A DNA stretch of 64,000 nt. It comes from Echinostoma caproni (lineage: Eukaryota; Platyhelminthes; Trematoda; Plagiorchiida; Echinostomatidae). The translations under genes and the position numbers were made by a program. Each line of letters begins with the position of its first letter. The first letter of the stretch is position 1. Positions 22,401-37,400 of the stretch are shown one piece after another. The stretch spans positions 84,023 to 148,022 of the forward strand of contig UZAN01039508.1 of the NCBI GenBank assembly GCA_900618425.1, given 5' to 3'. The notes beneath the pieces are model-generated. The model saw only the letters and a list, made by a program, of their open reading frames with translations, was not told the origin of the DNA and searched no databases.

Positions 22401-25400
22401 TTCCCCAATGCTTGGTTACAATAAGTCGGTTTTCACATAGTCATTATTTGATCGGAATACCGTGGTTATGAACATCCAACTCTTACCGCGATAATGGATT
22501 AAGCCAAAGAGATGGAATATATTTACATATTTTTTATGTGAGTACTAGCCCAGTTTTGTAGTCACACCGATTGTCACTCAGGTTGTCCCCGCTTGGAAGT
22601 CCAGGGTATTCTATCTTAAAAAAGCGAGATTGAATCGTTTATTTTGATCGTGACATTGGCTGTCTTGGCTGTCAATTGCAATGCGAGAATGTTAAACAAT
22701 TGGCGGCGCCAAAAGAGGATAAGCAAAAATCCGTGTGTGTTCAAGGGGACACATCAGCTGAGATCTTTCAAAGAATATTATTCGATGCAATTGATAAGAC
22801 TTTCTTTGCATCAAAGCTTTGTGTGCTGTTCACGTCCAGACCAATTATGTTGGCGATTGAAAGACTTCCTGACTCTGCGGACTCATTCTGTTTACACTCA
22901 TTTGTTCCTGTGAAACGTACGTAGGCCGAGCGATTAGGCAACTAACTGAATGGATCAGTCAAAAGCAGCCTGCGTGCCAGGGCATCACTAATGCAGTGGT
23001 TTCACACCTAGATGAAACAAATCACACTGTGAACGTGGCCTAGGCTTTCCGAACACTGTATGAAGTTCGTTGGCGATCATCGAGGAGAGCTCGCGGTCAG
23101 ATGCCAACCACAGCAGAAGCGGTGGGAATTTATTTCTACAGTCCCCCTCTCTGTGCCCAATAGCACGTTTGCAGACACCAAGGTTTCCGCGACCCACCCC
23201 CACATACCGCATCATTAGTAATCTCGATGGTTTTATGGGTGAACTGACAACTTTGTGAGTATGGTGGGTCCGTTTCGGGTTTCCGGATGAAATCCGGTCC
23301 AGCGATCGATGATCTGATGTGATTTCACTTTATTTTCCCAAGACTGTCTAATTCATAAGTAGTGATATATGTGTATTGTGTGTTGTATTGGCATGAATAC
23401 AACTCCTAGAAAACGAGCTTATTCGCCACTTATTGCCCTATTTGAAATATGCTCTTTGAAAGTATTCAGATAAAACAAGTATAATCTGTCAATGCTGACC
23501 ATCTCCAATGGTTTTGTTGTAGTGAAGGCTAGGGCGCGGCTATTTTGAATTGAGTGAGTTGTGGGAAAATTACTGAAAATCGGTTCTCGGAGTTCGGGAG
23601 AACTGAATTCCATTTCACCTGTTCCTCGACCTTGGCAAACGTTTTATCACAAACCGAGGCGACATTATCAGTGCTTGTGAAGTGGCCAATTCGAAATGAA
23701 ATTCAGTTCACCCGGGCTACGAGAACCGATTTTCAATAATTTGTCAGCAACTCATTCAATTCAAAATTGCCGCGCCCGAGTAAGTTGCGTGCGTGTCATA
23801 CTGGACCTTTCATAGTTGTTGTCCATAGTTGTTTTAGATTTTTCCTGTCTTTTAGATTACTTAGAAGTCCCTCCACGGAGAACCTACTGTCGGGAGTGTC
23901 CTATCTGTGCATTGAGAGCATCGGTGATTGACCAGGAATTGTGCGGCTATTTGAGACGACTCTAGTGCTATCAGAACTTTGATTACTTTGCCCGGACTCA
24001 ACCTCCTGTCAGTGTTTCGAGTGAATGAAGAACTGGGTTCGGTCCAGCATACCACAGTGTGCCCTTTCAGATGCTCATCTTATTTAGTCGAATGGCACAA
24101 TAATTATCTACCCGCATCAAAGAGTATCACCTACACTGTTTTATACTGGGACTGGCAGTATCAAAAAACAGCTCAATCCTAGCCTTTTGAGGGAAATCAA
24201 GCATCAAATAAATCCGGCTGTGGCTTTCAGAGTTGTTTATCGTGTTCCTCTCCCCAAATGCAAGGGTGTTCAACTGCGCATTCTAACAATGACAGAGGCT
24301 ATCAACATAATAATGTTGACCCCTGACCTCTGTGCCCAAGGGCGTTTGGTCCAGTCACTCATACTTCCACGCCCTGTGATCGATCAGGCTGGATAAGTTA
24401 CGCCGTCCAGCCACCCTGAGGTTGTAAGCGACGTAAACCAAACAAATGACGGAATTAATGTGACCGTGACAAAATCTTACCCATGCCTGGTGTTGTAGCG
24501 TGATTTGTTTTTTAGCGTTACCTATGTAATCTATGAAATAATTGAGAATAAATTACTTATAGCAATTATTTTGACTAATTGCGTTTATTCCAAATACCTT
24601 ACATAACTAAAATGTTTGAAGAGGCTGAGAATGGCACGAATCAGCAAGAGAATACACACATGAAATTGAACGTAACCATCTAACAGGAAAATAGAAACTC
24701 TACCTCTGATAGAAAGGCAATGATGAAATAATCATATGTTGAATTTCATTGTGTACGGATTAAATTAACTGAAAATCTAGGAAGTGTTGTTTCAACCTGG
24801 TTGGGTCCCATCAGCAGTGTGAATATGTCGACCCGATTGGGAATGGATTGGATAATTCAGTACCGTTAGTGGAATGAACCATACAGACATAGCATACGGT
24901 ACGAGAATGATTAATTCATTTTTTCACTTCAATAATGAACCACCCTTTTGCATTCCCATTTGTCAAGGAAAAATTGACGCTAGAAACCGGGAGATGCTAT
25001 ATGGTTATTTCTATCTTGTTGTATCTGATCAGCAGTGTGAATACGACGTCGCACTGGAGGACCACGAGTAGCACAGAAACCTCTGGACCAACTGACCTCA
25101 GGGTAACTGCTCAGACTCCCCTTGTCTATGCCGAATATAGCATAGCCGTTTTGAGAAAGCAGTCAGGTTCGGAATGTTGTATACTCAGCCATTACCTTTA
25201 GAGGCTGGTGTTATGCTGAACAATTTGAAATGTTTACAAAGGCCTGCAAAGATAAAGCAATTTTCATAATGTATTGAAGACAGAAAGGTACCACCAGCTG
25301 CTTGATGGTCATGTGGGTAATAGGCTTGTTTTCTGCCCATAATGTTCCAGATTCGATCCCCAGTTGGGATAGTGGATTTGCACAGTTGGTGCGACCCAGC

Positions 25401-28400
25401 CAAGTTGGAACATTCAGAAGAATTCAGACGTTTCACATTCCCATTTCCTTCCTTATGTAGGCCACGAAAATCGTGAAAATACGCCGTCTAATACGCCGTC
25501 CTGATATGTTAATTGGCTTCCTTATGTACAAATCACGATAGTAATTTGATATTTTACATTTATTAAAATTTTGGTTTGGCAGATTGAATTTTTGTATGGA
25601 AGTTATGAAAGTTTCAGTAACCTTGATCGGATTAGAAACCGCGCATGGACGCCGCCTACGCTTTTGTAAAGTTCACACTCTACCAGCTGAGCTACGAGGC
25701 CACACTGTGTGACAAAATGAGCTACTGTGTTTGTATGTGGTCCAGGCAGCAGTAATCACAACGGTATTCATCAGTATCATGGTGTGACAAATGAATAAAC
25801 TTACGTGGTTCATTCACACTTTCTGGATGAGATTAAGTTCACCAAAAACAACTGTGGATTCCAAAGCGACAAGCTGCGGCACAGGGAAGAAGTTATTTCG
25901 TCGCCCTTTGGAGTGCCAAATTTCGCGCTCGTTACGAAAGCGATCGCTCGAAATTTTATTGTTTCACACTGCATATCTCAAGGGAATATTGCGAAATATT
26001 TGGAGTCTATGGCCCCTAGATTTCTTAGTTGATGGAGGCATCATTTTCAGAAGAATAACCTCTTAGTTAATTAACTATGAATAGAAGAGCATTTTTCCAA
26101 CGGATAAACGACCGGTTGCGATCTGAAGATTCGGCCGTTTTCCAATCGACGTTTGATTTCTCATTCAATTGATCTCTCTACAAAAAACTATACATTCCTG
26201 CCGAAAGCACCTTGGTGAAACTGAATCTGGGCCACCTCGATGTAAAACCGTTGTCATCACTCGGTTGCTCCACAGGTTATACTTGGCTTTACGGGGGGTG
26301 GAAGCGCATTTTCGAAGAAAAAAACAAGCGAAACTATGGTTCTAGTTTGTGATAAGTGCGAACCCCCAAGTACAAAAGTACATGTTACTACCGATCTGTG
26401 TACTTGATAGAAATTTGTTAAGCACACTACCCTCGCAGGACAGGCAGAGAGCCATCAGATATAAAATTCAATTGAAAAGACCTGATTTCGATGCTAGATG
26501 ATGAAATTGATTCACTTCTCACTCTGTAAAGGTTTTATTTAAGTAGAGGAGGGAACGGTGGATTTAGCTAACTAATGCTAACTTCCGCAAAAATATTGTG
26601 TGGATATCAGAAAAATGTTGCGCACCAGCAATCTCTCTTTTCGAAACTCGTTTGATGGTAATTAATTTAAAGGTCGTCGGTCATTGGGGACACATTGAAA
26701 CAGCGCACCACACACACTACCGAGAACAATCGTTAACCGTGAACCACATGCAGGCTGCAGTTTAAGCGATCAATATATGGTCAGAAAATACAGGATCTGA
26801 GGAAAATAAATGTTACGCACAGCATTGCGCACTAAGAACATTTGTTAGAAAGTCAGTGCAGAACGATAAGTGATAGTGATTTTCAATGATTAGTGAGTCG
26901 ATTTATTTGAGAACCTAGTGTTATTTCTATTACAGAGGTTTTTGAATGTCTCTCATCATGACTCTTTATTTCCACCAGGTCTGGTGCGATGGATAAACGC
27001 AATTTTCTGCGCATCATTGGTGATATCGTGCTTACATTTTTCCCCTTCATTGTTTCTGGAAGCCAAACCGGGATGCGCACGGAAACTCGACAAGCACTTC
27101 GCTCTGTCGTGTTGATGTACAGGACCGAGTGACCATACCCGACGCGATAGATGCAGTTAAATTTATTTTGTAGGAAGTGATTGATTCTATCATCGAAGGT
27201 GTTGGAAACTGGGCAGTTTTTAAAACACTTATGGGTTCAGCTTCATCAAGCAGATGCACCTTACAGCCGACTTTAAGTGCTCGGTAATGAGCCAGCTGAT
27301 GTTGTTACCTGTGAAGAGACTTTGCAGACCGTGCTGATCTTATCTATATCTGGAATCTTTTCCCATCTGCAAGTAACTTTGAGTGCTTTGAATTGAACTC
27401 TTTCGGATATCCCTTTGGTTGTAATGATCTCCCAAACTGTAGTATACATATGTACACATTCAGCGGAGTGAACGGGGATAGATCGTGTCATCCTTGGTTT
27501 TTGGCTTTATATTCAAATTCCTTACCGAGAAATTGTGTTTTCGGCCACAAAGATTGAATGTTATGACTCTGCTTTCCGTATTATATTCACAATAAGGGGT
27601 AGTTATATCCAGCAAAATTCAGACGGATTTTCGGTGCTTCCACACTTTACAGTTTTCGCTATCAGAGAATCTTGTTTAATAGTTCGATAATTTAAGGATA
27701 GAATATAAAAATTAAATGGTCTCACTGTTGACAGAAAAGAAGGCGTGCAGTGGATCGATGATGTATGCCGAACGGATGATCGTACTCAGCTGGGTTCCGC
27801 ACATGGCATCGGTAAATGAGAGCATTCTGAAAAAGTCATCATTTTAACATCGATTATTACAAGAACGAGCCACTAGAATCGTGCGACCGGAAATAAACCA
27901 ACAGTACCGTTGTCAAGGTATTCCATCACCTTATTTTGTCTACGTTTATCGATCGGCTGGAAAAATGCGATCTCGTCATCGAGATATGGCGTGGATAGGA
28001 AATGAGTATAGCGTCAATACTAATTCTGTGTAGAATGAAACAAACCAATAAGCCGAAGCAGGAAAAATCGATTCCGCGTCAGATTTCACTCCAGCGGTAA
28101 GTCATCAAACCTTAGTGAAACTGAGGTGGAAACTTTTCTCTTTAACTTGAATAGATAACTATGTCAGCGGATATTACATCTAAAACTTGTTTACATATTG
28201 TGATTACACCAGCAAACGTACCTCGATTTTGGCTGGCCGCCCTTACACCGGTCACGTGAACATTGGATCTGACATAAGACGATGCTGAGGCAGCCCCATT
28301 ATTATCATAGGGTGGTGGAGCTCCTCCTTGTGTTCGATCCCTGGATGCTCTGCCACGACTAAACCCCGCTTCATGTGTTGCTGCTCCTTTGCTAGGACTT

Positions 28401-31400
28401 GACGCAGGCAGAAGTACCTCTCCACTCACCGTGGTCACCGTTGTAGAACTGCGAGGCAAACCGCGACTGGGATAGAACTCATCTGAGTCCTTACTGTCTT
28501 GGCGCAACGGTCCCCCTTTTACTCCTCTTTGTGCCTTTCCATTGGTCTCAGGTCTGGATTTATCAGCCTCGTCCAGATCTGATGGTCCCGCTTCACCACT
28601 GGTAGCACCTCGCCGGATAGCGTTCCGTGCAGCTGAAACCAGAGCAAGCAGTTCCAAGTGAGTGATAATCAACACTGTGGACTATCACGGCACACATTCG
28701 CGGGCTTTGAAAACGCTGGAGGAGCGGGGAAATTTGGACAGACACGAGGCACGAGGCACGAGGGGTGAGATGGCGCAATATATTTGCACAAAGCCTGGCA
28801 TGCATCACCAATTCCAATCGAGAGTAATGGAATTCGAAATTTCAGTTCACGCAAGTGCATTTAGCTCTAGGCACAAAAATAACCGGTCACATAGTTGACA
28901 CATACACAATCCGTCGAAAACTAAGATAGCACAACATCGTGTAAAACTGCATGCAGGCGGGGAAATAGACAGATGAAAATATTCACCAGCTGGAGAAATA
29001 AACCAGCGTTGTGCAACTGAAAATTTCTTTCGTATTTTTTTTTCACGCAGTGAATTGTTAGGCACTGGACTGAGACAAAATCATCGAGTGAACTGCTCCC
29101 GATTGTGCAGCATCAATGTGCTGCTCCTCAGTCGACTGAGTAACATTCGCATCAGATCATTTATATTATACCAAATAGTGGGGTATACTCTTAACTGACC
29201 TATTTATGCATTAAAAATTAGATGCGCGCAATTCGACCGGGCATTCGATTTCGTTCAATCTACCCCCACTAACTAATGAAAAGGGTTCTCGTTTCAATCA
29301 GGCTAGTCCCAAAGTGGTAAGATCGAACACGCAAGCGGTACATATAGTTAACAGCAATTTGATCAACCAATCTTGAAGGGATTTAGTGATACAGGTTTAC
29401 AAAAAACAAGCACAATCGTACTGTGAAGTTTGAAAAACATTTTATCCCTGATAGGTTGCATTTCATCAAGTTTCTAGTCTGACTCAGTAATCAATGAAAA
29501 AAATACTTGAGCAGTTTATTCACGGCATCAAGTTCGATTTGGCGGTTTATCGATTGAATTATAAATACACATGGATGGTGGTTCTCTTTAGTCTTGCGAA
29601 CATACATGACATCGGATAACGTGTGTGTATGCACGGGTTAGTAACGGAATACATTTGTTCTTCACCATAAAATACATTTAAACGACAAAGAACATCAAAA
29701 TTGTTTACTCAGATGCACGTGTGTGTGTGTGTGTGTGTAATTCTCTTAAACATTTATGTGTGCTCTAGGTGAACGAAGTGACAAATTAGAAATAAAAAAT
29801 TGACAAATTGAAAATTATCACCGTGAGCTGACAGAGGGATAGAATAGATGAAATATGGGGCTTGTTAGCCAGTTCAATTCGGGTTGTGTGATGAGACAAA
29901 ATTTTTAGCTATCACAGTGAATTATTTTTTGTTGATGGGGGGTATGTTTGTGTTTTTATGTTTCACAAAACAGACATTTATTTTGAAGTTTGGTAGAGCG
30001 CAACTATCGGATGTTTTGCAAGCTACTGGATTGTAGGTAAGAGAAAAACAAACAAAAAATGGTTCGATAAACATCGATAATGAATTTTCCGCGTTATTCG
30101 GTTAAAATCAAAGTTAAAGGTCTGGGAAGATATTCGCTGAGTTCAGCATTCAGTGAGCATAAAACGTTCTCAACTTGAAAGGAGTGACATTCAGTGGGAA
30201 GGAATAGTAGAGGAACAAGAACCAGAGACACCGAACGGTAGGTATGACTATAATTATGACATGAGAGATAATTTACGGAATGAGTATCTTAGACAATTCT
30301 TTCGCCCGGACAAAGCTGGGTCTGGGTCTTTGTTATCATTAGTGTCGTCCTGTTTGCACGTAATATATTCATCCGAAGCCTAAAGTTACATCAGCAATGA
30401 TGTTCTATAATTGCATAAGTTAATAACAAATAAACATCAGACAAGCATACCAGGTTTACAAAAATAAAAATAAACAGATTATACGCTTCCCGCAGTGATT
30501 ATCGAATGTTTGTTCATTTTTCAGCTTATTATAGCAGAAACGCGAGTTCGATCTGCATCACGTAGTAAGCCATGTATATCGTTTCGGTTGGTTATTTGCT
30601 TTAAAAGATAATTTTAAGTATAAAAGCAGAGCAATAATCCCACCAACCGTATCATACTATATAGTTTTTGATCATGGTATCCTGTGCTTATGATGTCTTA
30701 CCTAGTTCACTTTCTTTTGGAGAAATGACTATCTTCCGGAAAGTCTTGTGCTCCCTTATGTTCTGTTTCACAAAATAACGTTCAACCCAGAATAATTAGT
30801 TCCTTTCGGTATGTAAAAACCAAATTGCTTTGCGGTACGCCAACAAGTTTGGCATAAGATGGCATAACAAACAGACGGAATTGTTGGGCTTAGAAACAAT
30901 GTCGTCTATTTTGCCAAAATAATGTATATCAGTTACAGTTCTTCAGAAAAAACGCATTCATGTTTTTTCAAACATATTTTCGGTAATATAGCAAACCGGA
31001 ATCTCGACGGTTCGACTATAATCGCGCACACAACAGCAGTTTCAACAAGAAATAGAACAACACATCAAATAAACTGTAAAGGGATCATGGGAATCTACAT
31101 TTGGTTGTACCAAATATCGCTGAGACAAATGAACATCAAATGCGCATGCCTTTTTAGTTTCATTTATTTGTCCAAAATATGCATTTCACATGCACTAGGG
31201 ATAAGTGAACTGAATTCACATGTCGATGTAAGTGCGCAGCAAGCAGATGCGAGTCACTTGACTTGGTCTCATTCAATCAATCGCCTCGTGTGAAAGGACA
31301 CGAACTGTATGCTTGCACTACTCTCCATGAATGGATTCAAGTCTCAATCGAACCGAACGGAATCCAAATCGGGCAGGCCGACAAGCAAGCGAGCGGGCAG

Positions 31401-34400
31401 GCAGGAAGAAAGCTAAAAATTGGAGCCTTTTGCACATGCAAGAGCGCCACGAAAAGGTGGGAACTGCTTCACAAAATTGATAAACGATATAGTTAAAGGC
31501 TAGTATTTCACGTGCCAGACTCATGTTTTTGTACAGGTCATTCCCTATAACTAAGCTTTTGGATGATGGCCGTTCAGGATATCTTTTCTTTGGTAAAGTT
31601 ATGCCGAATGTGCGTGAATCGTGTCAGGCACAGCTTTTCCCTTCTTCTGAATGTATTAAAAATCTGTTTCATTCTCGTCTGGAATCGTCTGTAGTACAAA
31701 CCAGCTAATCCAGTGATTGCTTCTTCAGGAAAATTTTACAGAACCACCAGTTCACATGTTATCGAGGTCTTGTTCGGACTAACCCTAGCGGTTTTTCTCA
31801 TAACACCAACACATAACATTGAAACAAGTCGTCTAGTAGACTATATTGATGTCAGTTTGCAGAAATACTCATATCGTTATTAACATGAAGGTAGTTTTTA
31901 ACAAGAATGGCTTTTTAGTAAACAAGGCCACTCTGGCCGTAGCTAAACATGCACCATTTGTGGATCACATCTTCAGCCTTACTCTCTTCCTTCTCTACAT
32001 CCTCCTCCTCGTGTTCTTCTTGTTGATAGCGATGATACAATAAATGCTGCTGCTGTTGGTCCAGTTCAAGAAATGCCGGATTCTGAAACCCAGAGTCAGG
32101 TCCGGGTGGATCAGAAAACCCATCCACACTGCCCTCATCCCCGTGGTCGATAAATCGGACACGTTCTTTCAGACCCAAAGTTCGTGGGCTGATGGCCCCG
32201 GCATTGGAGTACGTGCTATCCGACTGGCTACCGGAATCATGGCTAGGTCGGCTGCGACGAGATCCGAGCAGCTTGTCTCGGACTAGGACATATGCAGTGA
32301 TTTATTATTTATATGTAATAGTCAGACGTGGTTTCATGGATCAATTGGTTCAATTGAACAACAGGCGCGATAAGACAGAAACGACATATAGGTCAAAAAA
32401 GTAAACAGATTTATAGAGGACCACAAACGAATTTTTCATGCGAAACGAAATGCAATGCAAGCCGATAATTTTTCATAAATTTACAAACAGAAGATTGAAA
32501 AGCAATAAAAAAAATAGTGGAACGCGCAGTCGTGGGTTGGGTTTGAATCACGTGCGGCAAACGGGTGGGGGGGAGTTCGTAAGAATGCGAAGAGAAATAA
32601 TACGAATCAATAAACGCATTATTGTTACTTTTTAACAGTTATGAAAACATTTCATCGGTCAGAAGCCGATATAGAGAAGCAAAACGTTCGCCGACATAAT
32701 TTCACAGTTGTGCATTACTGCATTCGAAAGACACTCCTAATCAACAGTTAAAATCGTTCCGGCTTTAGAATTCCGTGTGAGTATTTTTACTTTGAATCGA
32801 CTAACTGTGCTCAGAATGATCGTGTGAAACAACACTATCATCGAAAATTTCCGAGTTTTTTCTTAATCGGATAAGGGATTGTCACATTTTATCACGATGA
32901 TTTTGGTACAACATGTTCACAATTCACAATTCCGTACGAATTGCTGGGCACCCACTCCCAGTTAGTTTCCATCACAGACGGAAAAAATAACAAGAAGACA
33001 AAGCTGGTACGAGATATCGTTTTTCAGTTTACAAGGGCGTTATTATAAGAAACGAATTTTGATGAGAAAATCGTCAGTGGTCCAATTTTGTGATAAACAC
33101 TCATTACCGAAATAGTCTCTGGGAAACTTTGCCGGCAACACGAAAAGTGGGCACAATGGAGCATCACCCTTGGCTAATGCTTGTCCATATTCAAGCTGAA
33201 AGCAATGGGGTTGCGATCGACCCTGTCAAATCCTGGCCACTGAAATCGTTTTTCGGGAAGACCAGGGTTAACTGTGACGGTCAGAAAAGCTGTCTTTCGG
33301 CCTGTCTTTTGGAGTTGACCTTGTGCTATAGGTTTGTATGATGCAATCCAAACGGCACTGAACGTGGTCACGCATAAATGCGAACTCTCATTCAACCCCC
33401 TCACTGAACGTGAGAGCACAGATATATCTTTGTTGACCTCGTCACTTGGGGTCAAACAAGGATAGACATCTATCTAAATGAATTGTACGGCGCCAGCCAC
33501 CTTGGCCTCAACGCGGAACAAATGACAACCTCGAATTCGATTACCGCCCAGGTGTTTGATAAGAAAGGAGAACACCTTTCGTATTGTGTTACGATGTCAC
33601 ACGATGGGGGAGAAGTGATAAGAAGCTGAGCACCAGAAATGATCGCAGTTTCAGTGTTATCTTCTCACAACCCTCAGGCATGCCGGAGACGTTTGCGCCG
33701 GCCTTCATGCTTGTGTGTCAAGATTATTAACTTCAATTGCATTCCCCGTTATTGTTATGACGCACTGAACGTTGCGCATCACGTCAACTACCAGAATATC
33801 AGTTCTCTCAAACAATTAATTGCCCAACCAAACGAATAAATAACACCCGATTGGTTGACATATTGACAGTTTTTCTTATGTCAACTTTCATGATAAATCA
33901 GTATGATTTTAATCGTTTGAAAAAAAGGAATCGAAAACTTACGGTAACCTGCAATCACTGTTTTGATTTGAATCATGGATTTAGTCGATCCTTATCCTGA
34001 TCGGTAAAGGAACGCTGTGAGCAAAACTTACGGTAAACTTACCCCGTATCAAGGGGTGAATAACTAAGGCGTACTTCTTTCTAAAACTCTGGATGATTAG
34101 CTTGTTGAACCGAGTTGTTCAAGCTGTTTGTTTGGAAAGAGGAAAACTAAACCTAGGTATACAGTAATCACGGAGCAGATGAATGGTTACTAACATGAAT
34201 ATCTTTTCCAATGCGAGTGTTAAAGAAATTTATTTCATTGTATGGAGAATTTCGTCGTGTACGGAACAAATGAAGTGTGTACTGAAACGTTGGAAAACAG
34301 TGTACAGCCAATTACACCCGACCGGGTCTCATCAGCAGGGCGAAACCAACACAGATGGGTTTCTCTATCGTTCATATAGACAAAACATTCTGATCAGCTG

Positions 34401-37400
34401 CCCGCTTGTCAAGTAGGTAGTACGCTTGCATTCATTACACTACAACAGTACCTGTGGAGGGTATCAGTTATTTGTGTGTGTATCGGGGGGGGGGAGGAGC
34501 CAATAGCATCGTTCCTGGTCACAGCAGTGATTTAGGGAGGGATTTAATAGACAACGCTTCTCTGGCTCACACTCCATACACACCGGATCACGAGTAATCT
34601 TAGTGATTGAACGAGTGAACAAACCAATAGGTGAACGTGGTGAATCCGATTTCCGGTCTCATGATGAAATCGTTTGAAGTAACCCATGATTTTTTCCCAA
34701 GACAAGTTTATTCGCAAATGATGATATATATTGAGATGTATTGGCATGAATACGAGTCTCTGAAACTGAGCTTGTTCCCTACTCTGTTGTTTTCTTTGAA
34801 ATATGCTCTGTGGGCTATATTGACAATTGAAACAAATACCCATTGAACTGTTACATTATTTTGTACAAGAATTATCATTCTACCATTGGTAACTAACTTG
34901 CTACTTTACCGAGTATTTTGAATTTGATCAATGTTAATTATTTTATTGTTTTCTGTCTTGAGTGCAGTCCGTAACGGTTTGGATATTATAGAGAAATTGA
35001 TCACGTTATCATTGGTTTGCACAAACCTCGTAAAGGAATTGAGCTCATGGCCTGTCTTTAACGTCTACTAAACGGGTTTGCAGAATGCGTACTATTAGAT
35101 AAATTTACTGTTTCGGTTTTAATTGTGCTCTGCAAAGTAGTTATTATCACTTGTTTTACTTCTATAGAATACCCCGCATTCTTAAAATCACATGTCCTCA
35201 TGATCCACGTTGACTGATTCGGACTATGAGTTCCAACGAGAGAAGCCGATGACGGACTTTCAGAGAACACGTTACTAGTGAATGTAAATGCGAAACAACA
35301 GCCACTATAAAGTAAACGCGGCAATCGACCGGAAGTAGCGATGATAAGCAAATTATGATTTTTCACCTAATTCACAAACTGATCATTCAAACTAGTTTAA
35401 CAATGCCCATGACGTACGGCAAACCGCCGCACAAGGAATTTCGGAATCAGCTATTATAAAGGTCAAACGATTTCCCGGAAACCTGTTGACAACTTAAAAG
35501 ACCTCATACAACTGATATTTTCTTGTGTAATTGAGCATTCAGAAACTTTCCGTCAACTATTTTAAGTTTGGTTAATCACATCGAAAAAACTTTGGGAGAT
35601 TACAGTGACACAGGCACGTCCAACTCGCGAGAGATTGCGCTATGCTTAACAGACACGCCCACACTCTGTTCCAACTGACGAGGATGCACGTTTTCCAAAT
35701 TAAAACCACAGTTTGAGTTTGCTTGAATCTGTTCTTTGAATGCATACTGATTGACGCTGGTCGTATGCTATATTAATCGACTGAAACACCGAGCTTGTTC
35801 AGGTTGTCAAACGGGTTTGATATATTTCAACTGAGAGCATGAAATATATCTAGATACCGCGATCTTTTGTAGTCTAGCTGGAAGAGCTGTTTTGCACAAT
35901 GCTGTAAAAAATCTAGGCAGAAGAGATGTACCGTCGATGATTAGAATGAAACTTTAACGGTGTATGATAAAGACAGCTTTTATTGAAAAATCCCCAGTCT
36001 CAAACCGTTTTGCATTGTTCTGTCATTATTTTTCATCTTACACAAATCCCATTTACCACCATCCTAGATCAACTAAGCTATATTTAGTTATTACGCGACG
36101 AATAGCTATATTTACTTGGTTATTACATGCGTGACTTTGAGAGATAAAAATGTAAGTGTGATTGGGCGAGGAGGACAGAGCACTGAACAGCTGTTTCGTA
36201 TCTGTGGAAACTGCTCGGCTGCGTATACGACTGGGAGTCGAGGCTTCGGGCAGGAGACTAAGCAATTTAACCCTGAGCCAACCGCTTTGCAAGGAGCGGT
36301 TAACTTATTTTGTTAATGCAAGGTCAAGTTTCGGATAGCGAGATTTGTTTATCGTTCTTGTTGCCCTTTGCGAAACCTTTTTCAAGAAAGGAACGCGCTC
36401 AGAGACACTGAAAATAAAAACGCATGACAAATGTTTCATTGCAAACGCACGAACTGAAAACTTCTCAGCGATATTTGTTGTAGTCGACCATTGGAATGTT
36501 TTCACACAAAAGATAATTTTCTTACTAAATGATTGAAACACGACAGATTTCTCAGAATTGTTGCATAAACCTTGGTAAGTGGTGGGTTCTTGGAACTGAA
36601 CGGGATTGTCATTTATCTAATTAGGAAAATCTAACTCCATCTAATGGGAGCCTTTTGATAGCATCAGTTTAAATTCAAGACAAGAATGAAGGAAAAAATA
36701 AAATGAAGAAACTAGGTTAGGTTGAATCCAAAATCCCCAAATACCATTTGTTCAGTTTCCGAAATGTTCATGCTCAAAACTGATGAACGGTGTGTTTCTC
36801 CGAGGGGTTTTGATCATTGTATCTCAAAAGTATGTCCCACTGTATAAAGTAAAACTAACCGATACACGTTTTTATGAAGGCCTTCCAAGATAGTGAGTCA
36901 GAGAAATTGTTCATCAGAGAACCTAGACAGGGTAAGATCCATGATTGCCACCACCGATTTTTCGGTCTTTCCCGATCAGAACCCTTCTGTCCTCTGTGAA
37001 CAGGTTACGGACTACCTTAATTTCTGTTTTAACCAGTTTGTTCACTTGTTCACTTGTTCATCCTTAAAGACGGATATTCATCACCGCTACTCGAGCAGCT
37101 ACGCAGGCGGAAAGGAATAAGCCTATAAACATGAACAAAGAACTCATGTCAAGCGGCTTACAATTGCGATCAAAGCTGAAATAAATCGGTTGTACATCGA
37201 ATTGTACATCGAAACTATCCTGGGAAACTATAGTTGTCGTGGAATGTCGAGAGCCATCAATCGACTGTGGCAGAAGCAATGAACACAAAAGGGAAACTGT
37301 CGACGTTGAAAGACTGAATTCCAAATTTAGTCCAGTTCCACAGTGCACTGCCCTGCCAGACTTGGTCAGCTCTATGCCAACACCAACTATCGAATCCGCC

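Larger units (their letters stand above)
21265..28221 (-). other. TRPM intron 12 (7.0 kb), retroelement-rich
   Basis: Between the exon 12 GTACGT donor and exon 13 acceptor. It contains two PLE 3' fragments, the 23.5 kb foldback, three SINE-like pieces and dispersed repeat copies, all listed separately. 25791-26066 holds an unidentified plus-strand frame without recognisable motifs. Confidence 0.7.

Noticed and set aside
25621..25702. Functional tRNA gene
   Set aside because: The 5' half and A box are tRNA-like, but the acceptor stem and anticodon arm cannot be formed; reported as SINE or tRNA pseudogene instead.
33090..33460. Overlapping frames on both strands, possibly a gene or retroelement
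   Set aside because: No motif recognised in either reading and no splice context; left as intron sequence.
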